A stretch of DNA of 64,000 nucleotides from Gymnopilus junonius. Its lineage: Eukaryota > Basidiomycota > Agaricomycetes > Agaricales > Galerinaceae. The stretch spans positions 92,507 through 156,506 of the forward strand of contig JADNYJ010000093.1 of the NCBI GenBank assembly GCA_015501075.1, in the 5' to 3' direction. This document shows, piece after piece, positions 24,226 to 36,198 of the stretch; position 1 is the first letter of the stretch; each line of letters begins with the position of its first letter. The notes beneath the pieces are model-generated. The model saw nothing but the letters and a program-made list of their open reading frames with translations, searched no databases and had not been told where the DNA came from. The translations under genes and the position numbers were made by a program.

Positions 24226-24395
24226 CTCCACCAACGCCCCCTCCATCACCCTCTCACACGATCAAACCCAAACGTTCATTCAAAGCCATCTGAAAGAAGA
24301 TCTCCCAGGTGTTCAAACCAAAACCCAAGAATCTATAAAAGCTGATGCATCCCTTCTCTTTTATTTAACAAATTATTCAAACCCTTCACAAAAAC

Positions 24396-24854
24396 ATGCC
24401 TTCTTACACACCCCCCACCATCGACGAGTTCACCGCCCTCGTCTTTCATGACTATGACGCTGCCCAAGCAGCCTTCCCCCAAGAACCCTTGGCACTTCGC
24501 GCCCTTACCACCTTCCGAACATCTCTCACCACCGCCCATTCACTACGCGCCGCTGCCACCGAATTAGATTGGCATGCATTCGATATATTTGCCGACATGA
24601 AAACATGTGGACTAGGATCCAGAATTGAAGACCTCATCAATTCTCGTCGCCCCCCTCTAGGATCAAGGCTCAACCCCATCATCATCAATGACGAACCAAC
24701 GCCTACCCCAGACCCAAATGACCATCCCAACACCATCCCTATCCCACGACGAACCATACGATATGCCCCATATCCAAAACAACATGCACACAAAACCACA
24801 GGCGGAAGACTGATCAAAAGAAGACCCTCAACACCCGATAGCCCGGAGCTTTAA
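24396..24854 (+). CDS. Additional ORF between integrase and 3' LTR
   Basis: A 152-residue frame starting MPSYTPPTIDEFTALVFHDY, with an acidic and aromatic first half and a basic, Pro-rich C-terminus (RRTIRYAPYPKQ, GRLIKRRPSTPDSPEL). A TATA-like CTATAAAAG at about 24331 lies 65 bases upstream, so it could have its own transcript. It is not part of gag or pol, has no signal peptide or membrane segment, and is therefore unlike an envelope. Function unknown. A shorter frame just before it (24033-24293) is probably the tail of pol in another phase. Confidence 0.55.
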   Translation: MPSYTPPTIDEFTALVFHDYDAAQAAFPQEPLALRALTTFRTSLTTAHSLRAAATELDWHAFDIFADMKTCGLGSRIEDLINSRRPPLGSRLNPIIINDEPTPTPDPNDHPNTIPIPRRTIRYAPYPKQHAHKTTGGRLIKRRPSTPDSPEL

Positions 24855-24865
24855 AGGGGAGGTAG

Positions 24866-25101
24866 TGTCATGAGTCCTCATTTTCCCCTCATTCCTCTTT
24901 TCTCCTGTTTCACCTTTTATCTATATTCGATCATACATGCCTTCTCCTTATGCCGCAGCCTCCGTAGTCACCTTGCTCTATCCATACGCAATCCTCATGG
25001 ATGATCTTATATACTAATACGGACATTCTACTTAGTATAAATACTTGCTGGATGTAGTAGATAGACTTCAGCTTTAACTTGGTTTAGCCTCAGTTCTGAC
25101 A
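24866..25101 (+). repeat. 3' LTR
   Basis: The 236-bp partner of the LTR at 18819-19054, with one difference. It is preceded by the purine tract AAAGGGGAGG and followed by the target duplication ACCTC. Confidence 0.95.
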
Positions 25102-25829
25102 ACCTCAACCGGGAATGCAAGCGCCATGGCCGATCGCGTGAAGGAGCGCGATGGACAGTGCTGGGTGACGACGATATTTGATCCACTAGCGAACAGTCAC
25201 ATTTGCCCCAAGCGCATGGGGGACCATGTTGGGCGAATCATCTTCCGTACTTTCACATCTCTCCCCCTTCCCCCAAATCTCTCAATCTACAACGAAATTT
25301 TTGGCCTGTGTTTGTCGAGGACGCTCGATGCATGGTTTGATAATTATGAGATGGGCCTTCGTTTTGTCTCCCCGGTGAGGAGTTCTTCTCTTCTCACCTC
25401 TTAAATTTCCATTGATCAACCATTTAGAACAATTACGAGTGTCACATGTTCGCTATCGAACCAGCTGATATGGAGGACACGATAATCGGAAGAGTTCGGA
25501 GACCAACAGCCTACCCCGCCATCCATGGGCTCCCTGCGAGCCCTCCCCAGCCCCAGCTCAATAATCTTCCTCCTGCCGGCCTCTTTCGTTGGCACTACCT
25601 TCAGTGTGTACTCAAGAGATTCGCCCATGACGACTACAAAAATCTCGAGAATATTAACTTGTCCGAGTTACCTCTTCGTATGGAGGGGGACTCTGATGAC
25701 GATTGCATGGACAGTGAGGCGGAATGGCCGTCAAAGAGTTTGGATCTTGGGAGAGTTGTGGAGAACAGTTCAGAGGAGCGTGAGGAGCACCATCGAGCGG
25801 TTGCGGCGTGGATTTCAACGGCCGTGTAA

Positions 25830-27514
25830 ATCCTGCCTCGTATATTTCTTGACTCATTTTGTTGTTGCCACAGAATTCAAATAAGATCTAGACATCGCAT
25901 TTGCACAATGGTTGTTGAGACGCTTCGTTGTACCATATCGAAAGACTCTGCCACTCGTCCCGTCGTCCTACAACACAAGCATTGCATGTCTTCTCCCCAA
26001 TATGCTCCGATACAAAACTACATCCACAGTGATGACATCTGGGCAGCGACGCCGCTTCCGCCAAAGACTATTGCAGTGATGACTTGTAGAGAGCCACTTT
26101 GACCATAGGACATGCCGGCTTGACACTTTAGGAGCACAATTACGACGTCTTCGATGAAGTCTCTGCCCATAAAGCGAAGGGTTGTAGGCAGTGGGTGGCG
26201 GGAGGTGGTGATGATGTGGTCAGTCTCAAGCAACAGAAACGGCCTCCTGCAGATCAAAGACGAATGAAATTATCAGGAAACGTTCGAAAGAGGAAGCAAG
26301 CATAAACAAGAAACTTGAGCCCCCCTGTTTACTATGAACAAGACCTTTCGTCAACTTCGTTCTTAACAGCGCAATAATATCCACCTTCAGCCACCCATCT
26401 CCAACAGCCAGTAGTTTGCAACTTGCGGGCGTGGATCTCGTAGTGACATCAATCCCCTTGAACGAATCCTCGTGAACTGGATTGTGATAGGGTCACCGTG
26501 ATATGGCCGTGGGTCCAAGGCACAGCTGTATGGTATCAGCATTGGTCCACACAGAGCAGCGTTGGGGCTCTTGGAAACTGGATGTCAGGAAGAGCTAGAG
26601 AGAGGGAGAGAGGTGGCGTCAGTGTTTCTGGCGACATATTGCAGCGAGTTCGGAAGAGAGTAGTGGTGGTGGGACAAATGATAAATACGGACTTACGAAC
26701 CGAGTTTCCTAGTTAACAAATTCCTAACGGAGATTTCGAGCACATTTGAGTCTGGTAGGGGTACAAGTTGCATGCATAAGGGTTGACAAGTTGTGCAAGA
26801 CCATCGGCGTGCACCCGCGAGGAGATGGAAAGAGGGGTGAGAGGCAAGTTTCAAATGACGGTGTCCCTTTTCTACCCTGTAAAATCGAAAAAAAGGACAG
26901 GAAATCAGTCATCGAGGATAAGCTTACTCGAATGCCACTTACAAGGAATCCTGACAGACCTTCAGAAACCCGCTTGAGGAGGTATAGCCACAATAGGAAC
27001 CAAAGAGTCGCGTTGAATCCCATAGCCAGCTGGGATTATGCGACGAGGGTATCGCCTGGTAACTACCTGAAAATTGGCAGTTACGGTGGCAGGTTGGACG
27101 TTGATGATTTAAAGCCGGATTTCATTAAGGTCCTGAAGATGAATATGTGAATACACCGTGATGGGGAGAAGTGGTAAAAAAGGAGGTAGAAAAGTATACC
27201 TTTATGACGGAAATCGCACTCAGCAAAGGTGCGAGGAGCAAGCTCGGAATTTTGATACAATTGGCTTTCTTTCTATAAAACGAAGCTCATCCTCAATATT
27301 CCGAAGAAAAAAATAGATCTCGAACCTCAAGTTGACCGGAAGGAATACCTTGATTTATATCATTTTCACTCCCAGGCAAAGCCGATCAAGGAAGCGGGCT
27401 TTCAGAGTGTCCTTTTGTACGTAGCGCCTAAAATGAGTCCAAAGAATTAGATAACACTGGAAGCATGCTAACAGTTGGAGTATACCTTTCCAATAAGGGG
27501 CACCGGATACCCAA
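25830..27514. other. No firm gene
   Basis: About 100 bases after the HNH pseudogene still match the paralogous locus near 62330-62430 (ATGGTTG-TGAGACGC-TCGTT), then similarity stops. A plus frame at 26746-27150 is open for 134 codons without recognisable motifs. Confidence 0.3.
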
Positions 27515-27668
27515 TACTGTACCAATTCGATCAATTCGGCCACCACGTGACTTTTTTGAATTTTCGAAAAATCTCAGAAAATCGGAAAAATCGAGAATAA
27601 ATTAAATCCGGGGTCAGAAAAAATGGGGTGTGACGCGTGACGGCCGAATTGATCGAATTGGTACAGTA
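27515..27668. mobile_element. 154-bp MITE with perfect 27-bp inverted ends
   Basis: 27515-27541 is the exact inverse of 27642-27668 (TACTGTACCAATTCG... inward). If the outer TA is the target duplication, the element is CTGTACC...GGTACAG, which fits a Tc1/mariner-type MITE. The 100-bp centre is AT-rich and non-coding. Confidence 0.8.
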
Positions 27669-28798
27669 CGCGAAGGAAGATCCACTTCCCAGCTGCATCC
27701 TCCCCAAACACGTGACTCTCACTTCATACTCCGAATCTTGGCTGGTTGCAGAAGGTTCCGAATTTCGAGAGTCCGCCCCTCCGCTCGTCTGCACGTCCGC
27801 ACGAGGCTGACAAATATCCCAAAGCGGATGTGACGATCGTGGCTGTCACCTCTCGTGATTAGCGCGTCACCCTGTCCTCGACGCATCACCTGCGTTTTGA
27901 CCATAAAATACAAGAGATTTTGCGGATATCTTTTGCCCGCCTTTGTGGTTTTTGGCAGGTGCTGGTATTATATAAACATATTAATTAAGCAAGAGTTTTT
28001 GAAAGGCTTGTGACAGTTTGTCAACATTGATCTCAGGTTGCAACTTAGTGAGCAGAACTGCACTCAACGGCCTCCAGTGATGCATCTGTCTGGAGTGTCA
28101 GGGTGGGATGGCAGAACAAAATGCATTTAATCCAAATTTTTTTGCCCCATCGCCCACAGTAATACATGTATCACCTTGAAATTATCAGTATAAGACCCTT
28201 TTTTTTCTCAAATGTGCGCACTGCATTAACATTCACACTTCAGTTTTCATTTTGATTTCCAATTTATAGGAACAGATAAATTATAATATATATATGCCAT
28301 TTACATATTAAAGCTGTCTTGGATAGTAAATAGGGAGGACAAGAGACTCTGAGAGTAATGAAATTATGAGTGTGGCGTGGCAGGCATGATTGTTGTGTAA
28401 GCAACCAAGTGCAGATGTGCAGACTGTGCGGAGGGGCGGACTCTCGAAATACGGAATGTCCTCCCTGTGTTGGTGATGGATACTGATTCTGACTCTTGAG
28501 TTTGAAAATAATATCATGTAAGCGAAGAACGTGACCGGTCATTCCAGAAGCCGGCACTCCGAGTCCTTGCAAAGCCATTGCCTCGGAACGCTGCCAATGG
28601 CAAAAATTAGTAGCTACCATAGCATCGTCAAGGCATGGCATCACAGGAAATAAATATATATATATATATAACATTGCAATTAAAAGGTTGAATGCACTAG
28701 TCCATGTACTCTCAAGAAAATCAACTGAGACTCAACTCGAAGTCATGATCATGCTATTACCAGTAGGGCCTAGATCCTGAAATCACATGGTGTATCTA
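27669..28798. other. No gene; repeat remnants
   Basis: About 28465-28530 (TGTTGGTGATGGATACTG... TTGAGTTTGAAAATAATATC) is related to 29650-29740 and to the flank of the MITE at 59292-60087. A short (TA)n run lies near 28652-28670. CpG dinucleotides become scarce from about here rightwards. Confidence 0.35.
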
Positions 28799-29125
28799 AG
28801 CGAGTATCTGGACTGCACAGTAAATGAGATTTAGAAAAAAGGCATAAGAAAAGGGTCGTTCTGATCATCTACGCGAGTATCCAGCGCCGCAGGCATGAAA
28901 ATTAAAAATAGTCAGCTTCCGTACCTAAAATTACAGCCTCGGAGGCTCAAGGCATGCAACGGCCTTGATTGGGTAGGTCAGAGAGGGTTATTGATGAAGT
29001 TGAGACAAGGAGGAAGGAAAGGGATCCTTCCTCCTTTCCTCCTTGCTCCTTCCTTTTTCTTTTTCTTTTTCTTTTTCTTTTTCTTTTTGTCTCACCAACA
29101 CCGCTATCCAGCCTGAATCTTGCAT
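28799..29125. repeat. Dispersed repeat with GCGAGTATC motifs and CTTTTT tract
   Basis: Contains AAGCGAGTATCTGG (28799) and ACGCGAGTATCCAG (28872), then a (CTTTTT)n tract (29043-29088), then CACCAACACCGCTATCCAGCC. Copies with the same order of landmarks lie at 46090-46320 and 60556-60860, all in the same orientation. Confidence 0.6.
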
Positions 29126-30161
29126 CCATGAATTCAACATCCAGTAGATTCCATGGAGCGAGCTGGATGATGGCGATAGTTGAGTATGCATGATGTGGTA
29201 TTTGGGGGGGTGGGCTTTGAGAGCGAGTGTGCAGTGCACTGGAAATGGAATAAACCAGAAGAGAAAATATTGAGGTTGCTGGTGCAGATGACGAGTCCTA
29301 AGCGACATTCAGATTGTCATGGGTACGTGGAGGTCATGGTAAAAGTTAAAGGAGCTATGTAGTAAGATGAGGTGTACTTGCTCATGGTGGTTTGGTGCAA
29401 AGGGTACAAAGTCAGATTGGTCAGCCTTCAAAGTCATGCTGTCATGTTTTGAATTTGCTTCACATTCAACTTGCTATGGATGTTTCTCTGTCATTTTTGC
29501 CTCAGTATACATTCACAGGCCTTCGCTGGTTGTCTTAGACCTCTGTTCTTCATGCCTCTGTCTCTCGAATCATATCATCTTCAGCATTCACTTCAATTCT
29601 GTCCTTAGCTGACTTATTGTTTGCTTTTCTTTCTAGATCTGTGGTACTAATTTTGGCTGGTTACTCATGCATGTGGGGAATAGCGATACCAGATTCTGAG
29701 TTTGAAAAATTGTGAAAATAATATTATGTAATCTCATGAGTCATGTGGAATAGGATGGCCTTGACCTTCCCAGTTCCCCCAGACTTCGCTCTCTGCACAT
29801 TTTCAGCCCCTTCTACCCCTTCTCTCGATCTCAACTTAACAGTCTAATAATAATATTCCCTATGCCGAACACACCTGATGGATCCAGACTCTGATGTCAT
29901 GCAGTGTGACGAACTGTCACCAAATGCAAGCATGCCAGTTTGTGAACTTGGATGCAGCTAACACGGAATGTAAGTTCAGTCTTCACTTTGTTCACTCTAA
30001 ATATACCTATTGATGAACTGTCATTCTTCTAATGGCAGTAATATCTCACAGAAAGAAGGCCTGGGAATGGCAGGTAAGCAAACCAGCTCACCACCTTATC
30101 ATGTTCTATTTTTACTTACATCTGTAAACATTACTTCACAGATCTCGGATGCGCAAGCTCA
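29126..30161. other. No gene; 5' side of the exonuclease-containing gene
   Basis: Holds a relative (29640-29745) of the insertion site of the MITE at 59292-60087. Otherwise CpG-poor sequence without coding signal. Confidence 0.3.
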
Positions 30162-33100
30162 TTGACTACACCTGTGCTGCCACCACCCTTTGAGGTGAGG
30201 TCGATGTCTCGACCTCTCCTTGACCCCCCTTTGTTGGCCATCCATCTGCCACCTCCATCAGCCTCTACCTCCCACTCAGTCACTCAGCCAAGCAGCTGCA
30301 CAGGGCTTGTGCCCATTGACTCCAATCCAGAAGCTCCACATCCATCATTGCCATCTGCACCACCATCTGCACCACCATCTGCACCACCATCTGCACCACT
30401 GTCTGCACCACCTCCTGCTGTAACTCATAAATGCGGTTGACCAAGGGGCAGTGGAAAGGTCTCCAAGCCCATTACATATGGCCCACAACCTCGACTTGGG
30501 CATCCACTGGGCACTGGACACAAGCAAAAGCAAAAGGCTTTACTGGGGGAGAATGCTGCAGCACAGTCTGCAAAGTGGCCTAGGGGTAGGCCTAGGAAGC
30601 AGGCCTATGCACCTTCCATCTCCATTGAGCTCAGCAAAATGGTATGTTATTGATTTCTCTTCTATGTATTTTGCTTACTTACAATATTACTACCAGACCA
30701 TTCCTGGCTTGTGGTCTGCTGGCATAGGACACAACCAGCAGGAACGCGTGAGCACATTGCATGCTTGGGCAGCGATATTTGACTCACCAGCAGCGCAGAC
30801 ACCTGGGGAAGCCACTTGCAGTGGGGCTTCAGCAACACAACCACCCAATCACCCTCTGCCCACTCACTTGTCATCTAACACTGCTATATCAACAATGGCT
30901 CCCCCTCCTCCTTCATTTCCCATTCCAAATCCTCCATCAGCCACAACAGCTCTCCCCTCATTGTTTAGAGAGTGAATCTCCTCATCCTCTCCCTTCTTGC
31001 TGTGCTGTCATCCCAGATGAGGACCCTCAATGGGGAGTGGAGGCCATGGATGAAGAGGAAACAATAGAGGTGGTCAGAGATGGTTTGGGGGAAGACAACA
31101 ATGAGCCCGATAGCAATGATGAGGCTGATGATGAGCCCGATAGCAAAAGCATTGGCACTGAGTCAGCCTCTTCCAATACTCCTCGCACATGCCCACTGCT
31201 ACCCTCATGGCTACTGGAACCATTCAAGGCCCTGCTTGAAGAGTCAAGGTGCAGGGATTCAAATAACCTGCCACCTCTGTACTCAAAGTTTGGCACCTTC
31301 TGGTTCCCCCGCAAGTCCACCTTCTTCCTTCTCTGCCATCAGCACCCTTCCCCACCTGATCTCTACAATCCACAGTTTGTTCTCTGGGACCCTCATCCCC
31401 TTTGTGATCATGGTATCCCATGTCCAAATTGTGCCAAACCCCTTCAATGACATGCCAAAATCTCCCATCCCCATTGATGTGTAGATATGGACTCAACCTT
31501 CTGGATTATTGGTTACTGCTACCATTGTAGTACATGTATACATCCAAAATCAAAGAAACACACTGTTACATTCTGAAGCTGGGATCCCCAGATCCTCAAA
31601 GTCCTTCCACCTGCCCTTGCTGCTAAATTTACAGTGAGGCTGAGCCATGGCAGTGCAATCTCAAACACTGTTTTTGAATGGATGAGGTCATCCTTCCAAA
31701 ATGGGGTGGCTTCAAAGCAGTTCACAGATGCTCTGCATGTTCAGCATCCCCTACGCTATGATTGCCTCCATCTTCAGTACCTTGAACATCTTGCTCTTCA
31801 ACAGGAGACTTTAGATTTTTCATGGGGAGAAAGATATGAGGCATTTCTGCCATATGATGATGTCAGTCCACAGGGTCACCATGGATTTGTTCCAAGCTTG
31901 CAGTGGCTTTGGCACATGTATGATAGCTACATTGAAAAGCATTGCCATGATTTCAACCAGCACACAGCAATGCTTACAGCAGAGATCTGTGCCATTGATC
32001 ATAGCCACAAGGTCTGTTTACTTCCTGACTTTTTGTCCAACAATAACTTATCATTTAATTCAGATTACAAAGCACCTTGCTCAAGTTGAAGGTGAACAAG
32101 TATTCACAGGTCTGTTGACTGTCACCAATGAAAAGGGTGAAATCTGGACATGTAATCTTGTTGCTACCAAAGCACAGTCACAATCAGAACTTGCTTTAAT
32201 GAGCATGGACAAATCCCTTAGACTCTATGGGCAGAGTCATCCCCTTGCCTTTTTCACAGATAACATGGCTGATAAGTCATTCCTTGAATGTTGTTTCCTT
32301 CTCTTCAGAATGATGTTGTTCCTATTGAGAAATATGGAAATCTCAAGGAATTTAAACTTCCACCTTCTCCAGTTGTTGAAATTCTTCCAAAGACACACCT
32401 TTGTCCATTGATGACACTATGCATTCAATTTTAGAGGATGTTCCTTCAAACAATGGATTTTAGTGGTTGGGTTTGATGCTGAATGGAACATTGAGCTCTC
32501 TCCTTGAGGAAATATTGTTCAGCATGGAAAAACAGCAATTATACAGATTGCATACCAAAATCAAGTTTACATCCTTCAAGTATGTTTCTTTTTATTTCTA
32601 TTATAAACTTCTCTTATTTGATCACAGGTCAGCAACATGCTTGCAAAGAAAGAGCTTCCACATAAATTGAAGCTTTTTCTTTCCCACTCATGGATTCTCA
32701 AAGCTGGATGTCTTGTTGACTCTGATCTTGCCTACTTACAAGAGGCTTGTCATTCATCTATGCCTTTTGTTGGTGGACTTGATCTTGCAAAATATGCTAA
32801 AGATTGACGTGTCATCTCCAATATATCGAAGACCAGTCTTGCAGATCTTTGTGCCCTTGTTTTGCATCATTGACTCAACAAGAATGTCTCAGAGTGCATC
32901 AGCCAAGATTGGGAGAATGTTGTGTTATCTCAGGAGCAACTGCAATATGCTGCTAAAGATGCTTATATCTCTCTTCTGATTTATGAAGAGCTTACCAAAA
33001 TCACTGTTCCTCATGCTCTTCCCTCATCCCTTCATCCATCAATGCCCATTCTTCTCTACAGCACAGATAATACTACAGTCATCACTGAGGGTCAGATTTC

Positions 33101-35290
33101 CCAATATTCGAGAGATCAAGCATATGATGGTATCAACATTTCTCTGACTTGGACTGTCATTGACATAACAAAGGTCCTAGTACCTGGGGCTATTGTTACC
33201 ACCCACTGGCAGCGATCACTCAGTAGCTTTGGCCAAACACCTTTCTCAGTCATTTGCCTTCACAGTCATCTTCAAATCTTTGACCCAACCACTTCATCAA
33301 CTATGGACTCTGATCTGGTCATCTCTGCACCATCTATGGGCTATAATTCACTTGCATCCTCTGCTGCCAACTCATCTCAAGCTGCTACTGAAATAGTTGA
33401 AGAGAGAATTGAGAATGAAGGATCTTCTGTTGGAGATCTTCTATCTCAGGATCTTTCAGACAACACCCAGGAGCCCTCTCTTCCCAGAGACATTGATCAT
33501 TCAAGTCTTTCTCTTGGTTCAGAAATTTTGGGACAGGATCCTGAAGTTTGGGACTATACTATCCATAGCCATGTCCTCAAAGATGTCTGGCATGTTTTTC
33601 ACATGTTTTATATCTCTGCAACTCATGGGCTTCAGAAGCAATTTACTTGAGAGCTACATGATGCAATCTTTATACCAGACAAAGCTGACAAAGCCCAAAT
33701 TAATGCCTGGGGTACTACTCAGACCCCTCCTTGCCTCTATGAAAGCCTCCAGAATTCATCTCCAGACTGGCTTCATTGATGATGCAAGCATATAATCCCC
33801 CCACCTCATATTCTATATCCCCTTGTTGCCAATGTCTTTCACACTTATGGTCCAATAATTGACCCTGATTCAAAGCGACCTTTGTTTTCAGCTGATAATT
33901 GGAAGATGGCAAAAAATGTCCTTGATCTTATCGAAAATGGCTATTTGTCAGATCCTCCTGGGGTGTCTCTATATACTATGATTGGGATTGACAAGAAAAA
34001 TGGAGGACTTCCAATTTATAGATGTGCTTGTGGAACAAATTCTACAGAGGGAGGTGTCCATACTCATATCTGTTCATGACTTCCCAAATTTGGTGCATCT
34101 ATTCAGCATGTGCAAGCTTCTCTTATGGATTTTGTTCTTCGGCATAACCTATTGGTAGGTTTTATTTACAACTGAGTTATTCTGAATTTTCACAGTCTTT
34201 CTTTAATAGACTGGTACATATAATTCCACAGGTCAACACTACTGTGGCCATTTTTCGATCTGGATCACCAACAAGCTTCAAGAGCTTTTAATGAGCTTAG
34301 GTGATATGCTCATTGATCCCAGACATATTACTGGATGGGTCAATGGCAACCTTTATATTCCAACAATGGAAGTTTTGGGTATCCTTCCAATCCCAGAAAG
34401 TATCTGTGTTGGCAGTGCAATGCAGCCACATGATGCAGCCTTCGATCAATGTCAAAAACACTCTTTTCTGGACAGAGTTCAAGGCACTCACAAACCCATC
34501 TTGCCTATTCATACATCAACTGAAAAGAAATTATTCCATGACCTCATGAATAGCAATTCTGCCTTCAGCTCAATTTCAGGTGAGCCCTGGTGGGAGATTG
34601 CAGTGAAGGATTGGAATTTAAGAGCAGATGGCATAGATGACATTTCATACAAGGTATTCACCAAATTATCTACCTGAATCTGAATCTGACAATTTCTCTA
34701 CATGTTAATATAGCTAATTGAGCAATTAAAAGCCTATTATACAAAATGGAAATCCATCTCACATATAAAGGAGACCTTGTCACTATCAGCAGAAGTCCGA
34801 GGACCTCTTTCTCTCATTATTCATGATCCATCTTGCTCAACAAAAGCTCCCACTGTCCCTTACCAGCCCCTCTGCCCCCATTCCATCTCACAGGGTTTAC
34901 TTGAACTGGATGTCCCTGCTTCTATAAGCATTGATAACCCAGTTTTCAACACCACCACTCCCACTGATTGTCCCAGCCCATCAGAGGCCCTCAACTTCTG
35001 GCACACAACTGATGTTCTCATCACCCACCAAACCCAGCCAAGGCTACCACAGGATAACCAACTACAAATTGAAATGCTCACATGTCAATGCATAGCTGCA
35101 GCCATCATGAAGTCAAAGCCAGTAAAGGCACCCTGGAAGCGCTGAACATGCTGCAAATGTGCTATAATTGACTGCCCCAGAAGCCAGAATGTTCATAATT
35201 GTAAAAACTGTTGTTGAGATTGTCAGAAGGTGATGTGCCAAGGGAGAAATCTGAAGCAGCTCGATAAAGCATGTGCAGGTGGATGGGAGT
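30162..35290 (+). pseudogene. Zinc domain + RNase-H/DDE-like core + DEDDy 3'-5' exonuclease, decayed multi-exon gene
   Basis: N-terminus with a Pro/Ala repeat and two AT-hook-like motifs (CG*PRGSGK, RGRPRK), then an acidic stretch, then a Cys/His-rich domain (CDHGIPCPNC, CYHCSTC; 31400-31540), possibly what is catalogued as DUF6729. An RNase-H-like segment follows: CAIDHSHK (Asp at 31997), FTGLLTVTNEKGEI, PLAFFTDNMADK (Asp at 32259). Then a DEDDy exonuclease: FDAEW (32472), GCLVDSDLAYLQ (32706), YAAKDAY (32946). Later GTNSTEGGVHTHI (Glu at 34047) and a Cys cluster (CxxC, DCP, DCQKVMC; 35145-35270). Introns include 32012-32063 and 32580-32627. From 32475 to 34080 the frame never shifts, yet seven TGA codons interrupt it (32505, 32805, 32871, 33648, 33777, 33780, 34077). 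Probably a decayed mobile-element gene; activity is inferred. Confidence 0.65.
30345..30420 (+). repeat. 12-bp coding tandem repeat (CACCATCTGCAC)
   Basis: About six units encode a PPSA repeat in the N-terminal part of the exonuclease-containing gene. It lies in frame, so it is protein low-complexity rather than an independent element. Confidence 0.7.
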
Positions 35291-35450
35291 AAGTATTCAC
35301 ACATCTCAATAGATACATTGAATCAAATTTTCAACCAACAAATGACATGGTAATAATGTAGCAGTGACAGTATGCAGTTGGGATGGCGGTGGTAAAGGGG
35401 TGGTGGGCAATGGTGTTACCTGAGTGATGGTGGCATAGACAGTGGCATGG

Positions 35451-36198
35451 TGTAAATAACCCATTCTGTGTGGGAACAGTATAAGATGAGGGGAAATCCA
35501 AAGGAACTGAGTAAGATGATTGACAGAACAATCAAATACTAGGGTACTATGTCCAAGTAGATAGTAGTGAAAAGAAAAATAAGTCTTGATGTTTTGAGGG
35601 TGTTTGGTGGAATAATAGAGCCTAAGGATCACCTCGAGTGTCCTTAGTGAGCTCAAATGAGAGAATATGAGTGGGTAAGGAACTTTGAGTAGATCCCAAA
35701 GTTGCCTGTACCCATGAGAAAGTGAGTAAGTTTGGAGACTTTGACTTCTTCACAAGTCAGATAGAGCTCTTGTAGCTCTTCATTTTGAGTGGGGAAAAAT
35801 ACACTGAGATTAACCAAGGAAAATATGTAGCTACTACATGGTTTTTATACCTCTTTAGCTATGAAAATTTCCTTGAAATTTTTATAGGAATAAATCTAAG
35901 GCTAAAAATTGAATGGGGACAAGTCAGGGCGCCAAAAAGATGAATGAAGGAATAAGAATTAGCAAGGTGGTTGCCCTGACAAGGAATAAAGTAAAAGGAA
36001 AATATACATATATGGTAAATTTCTGTAATCATGTTGCCAGTGCAAGTTGAGCAGGTGGATGGAAACAAAATCTTCAATTCAGTGGCTTTGAGCTGGGCCA
36101 TTGGTGGTGTTGCAGCTGACTCACTAAAAGATCAAGGTGAGTCTGCTGCCATAACAATTTTGCATAATTCTGCACTCAGATGGAGTACTGACTCCACA
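35451..36198 (-). repeat. 3' LTR of the minus-strand Gypsy element
   Basis: 748 bp, matching 44696-45445 with two single-base length differences and about four substitutions. It contains almost no CpG. Confidence 0.9.

Larger units (their letters stand above)
18819..25101 (+). mobile_element. Full-length Ty3/Gypsy LTR retrotransposon (6283 bp)
   Basis: Two 236-bp LTRs (TGTCA...TGACA) differ at one base. A 5-bp target duplication ACCTC (18814-18818 and 25102-25106) flanks the element. The order gag, protease, RT, RNase H, integrase with a weak chromodomain-like tail identifies a Ty3/Gypsy chromovirus-like element. A purine-rich AAAGGGGAGG tract lies just before the 3' LTR. Near-identical LTRs imply a recent insertion. 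Confidence 0.95.
18340..25829 (+). pseudogene. HNH-nuclease family gene disrupted by a retrotransposon
   Basis: Copy of the intact gene at 61126-62327, split by the Ty3/Gypsy element at 18819-25101. The 5' part (18340-18818) matches the intact copy closely but has TGA at 18586-18588 where that copy has CGA. The 3' part resumes at 25102 with TGNASAMADRVKERDGQCWV and the HNH-type PLANSHICPKRMGDH, then an intron (about 25379-25426) and the last exon ending at 25829. The element's 5-bp duplication ACCTC flanks the insertion. Both the nonsense change and the insertion would abolish the product. Confidence 0.85.

Noticed and set aside
24396..24854. Envelope gene in the Ty3/Gypsy element
   Set aside because: No signal peptide, membrane anchor or cysteine pattern; kept only as an unknown ORF.
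30345..30420. CRISPR-like array of 12-bp units
   Set aside because: Units are contiguous without spacers and encode an in-frame PPSA repeat.
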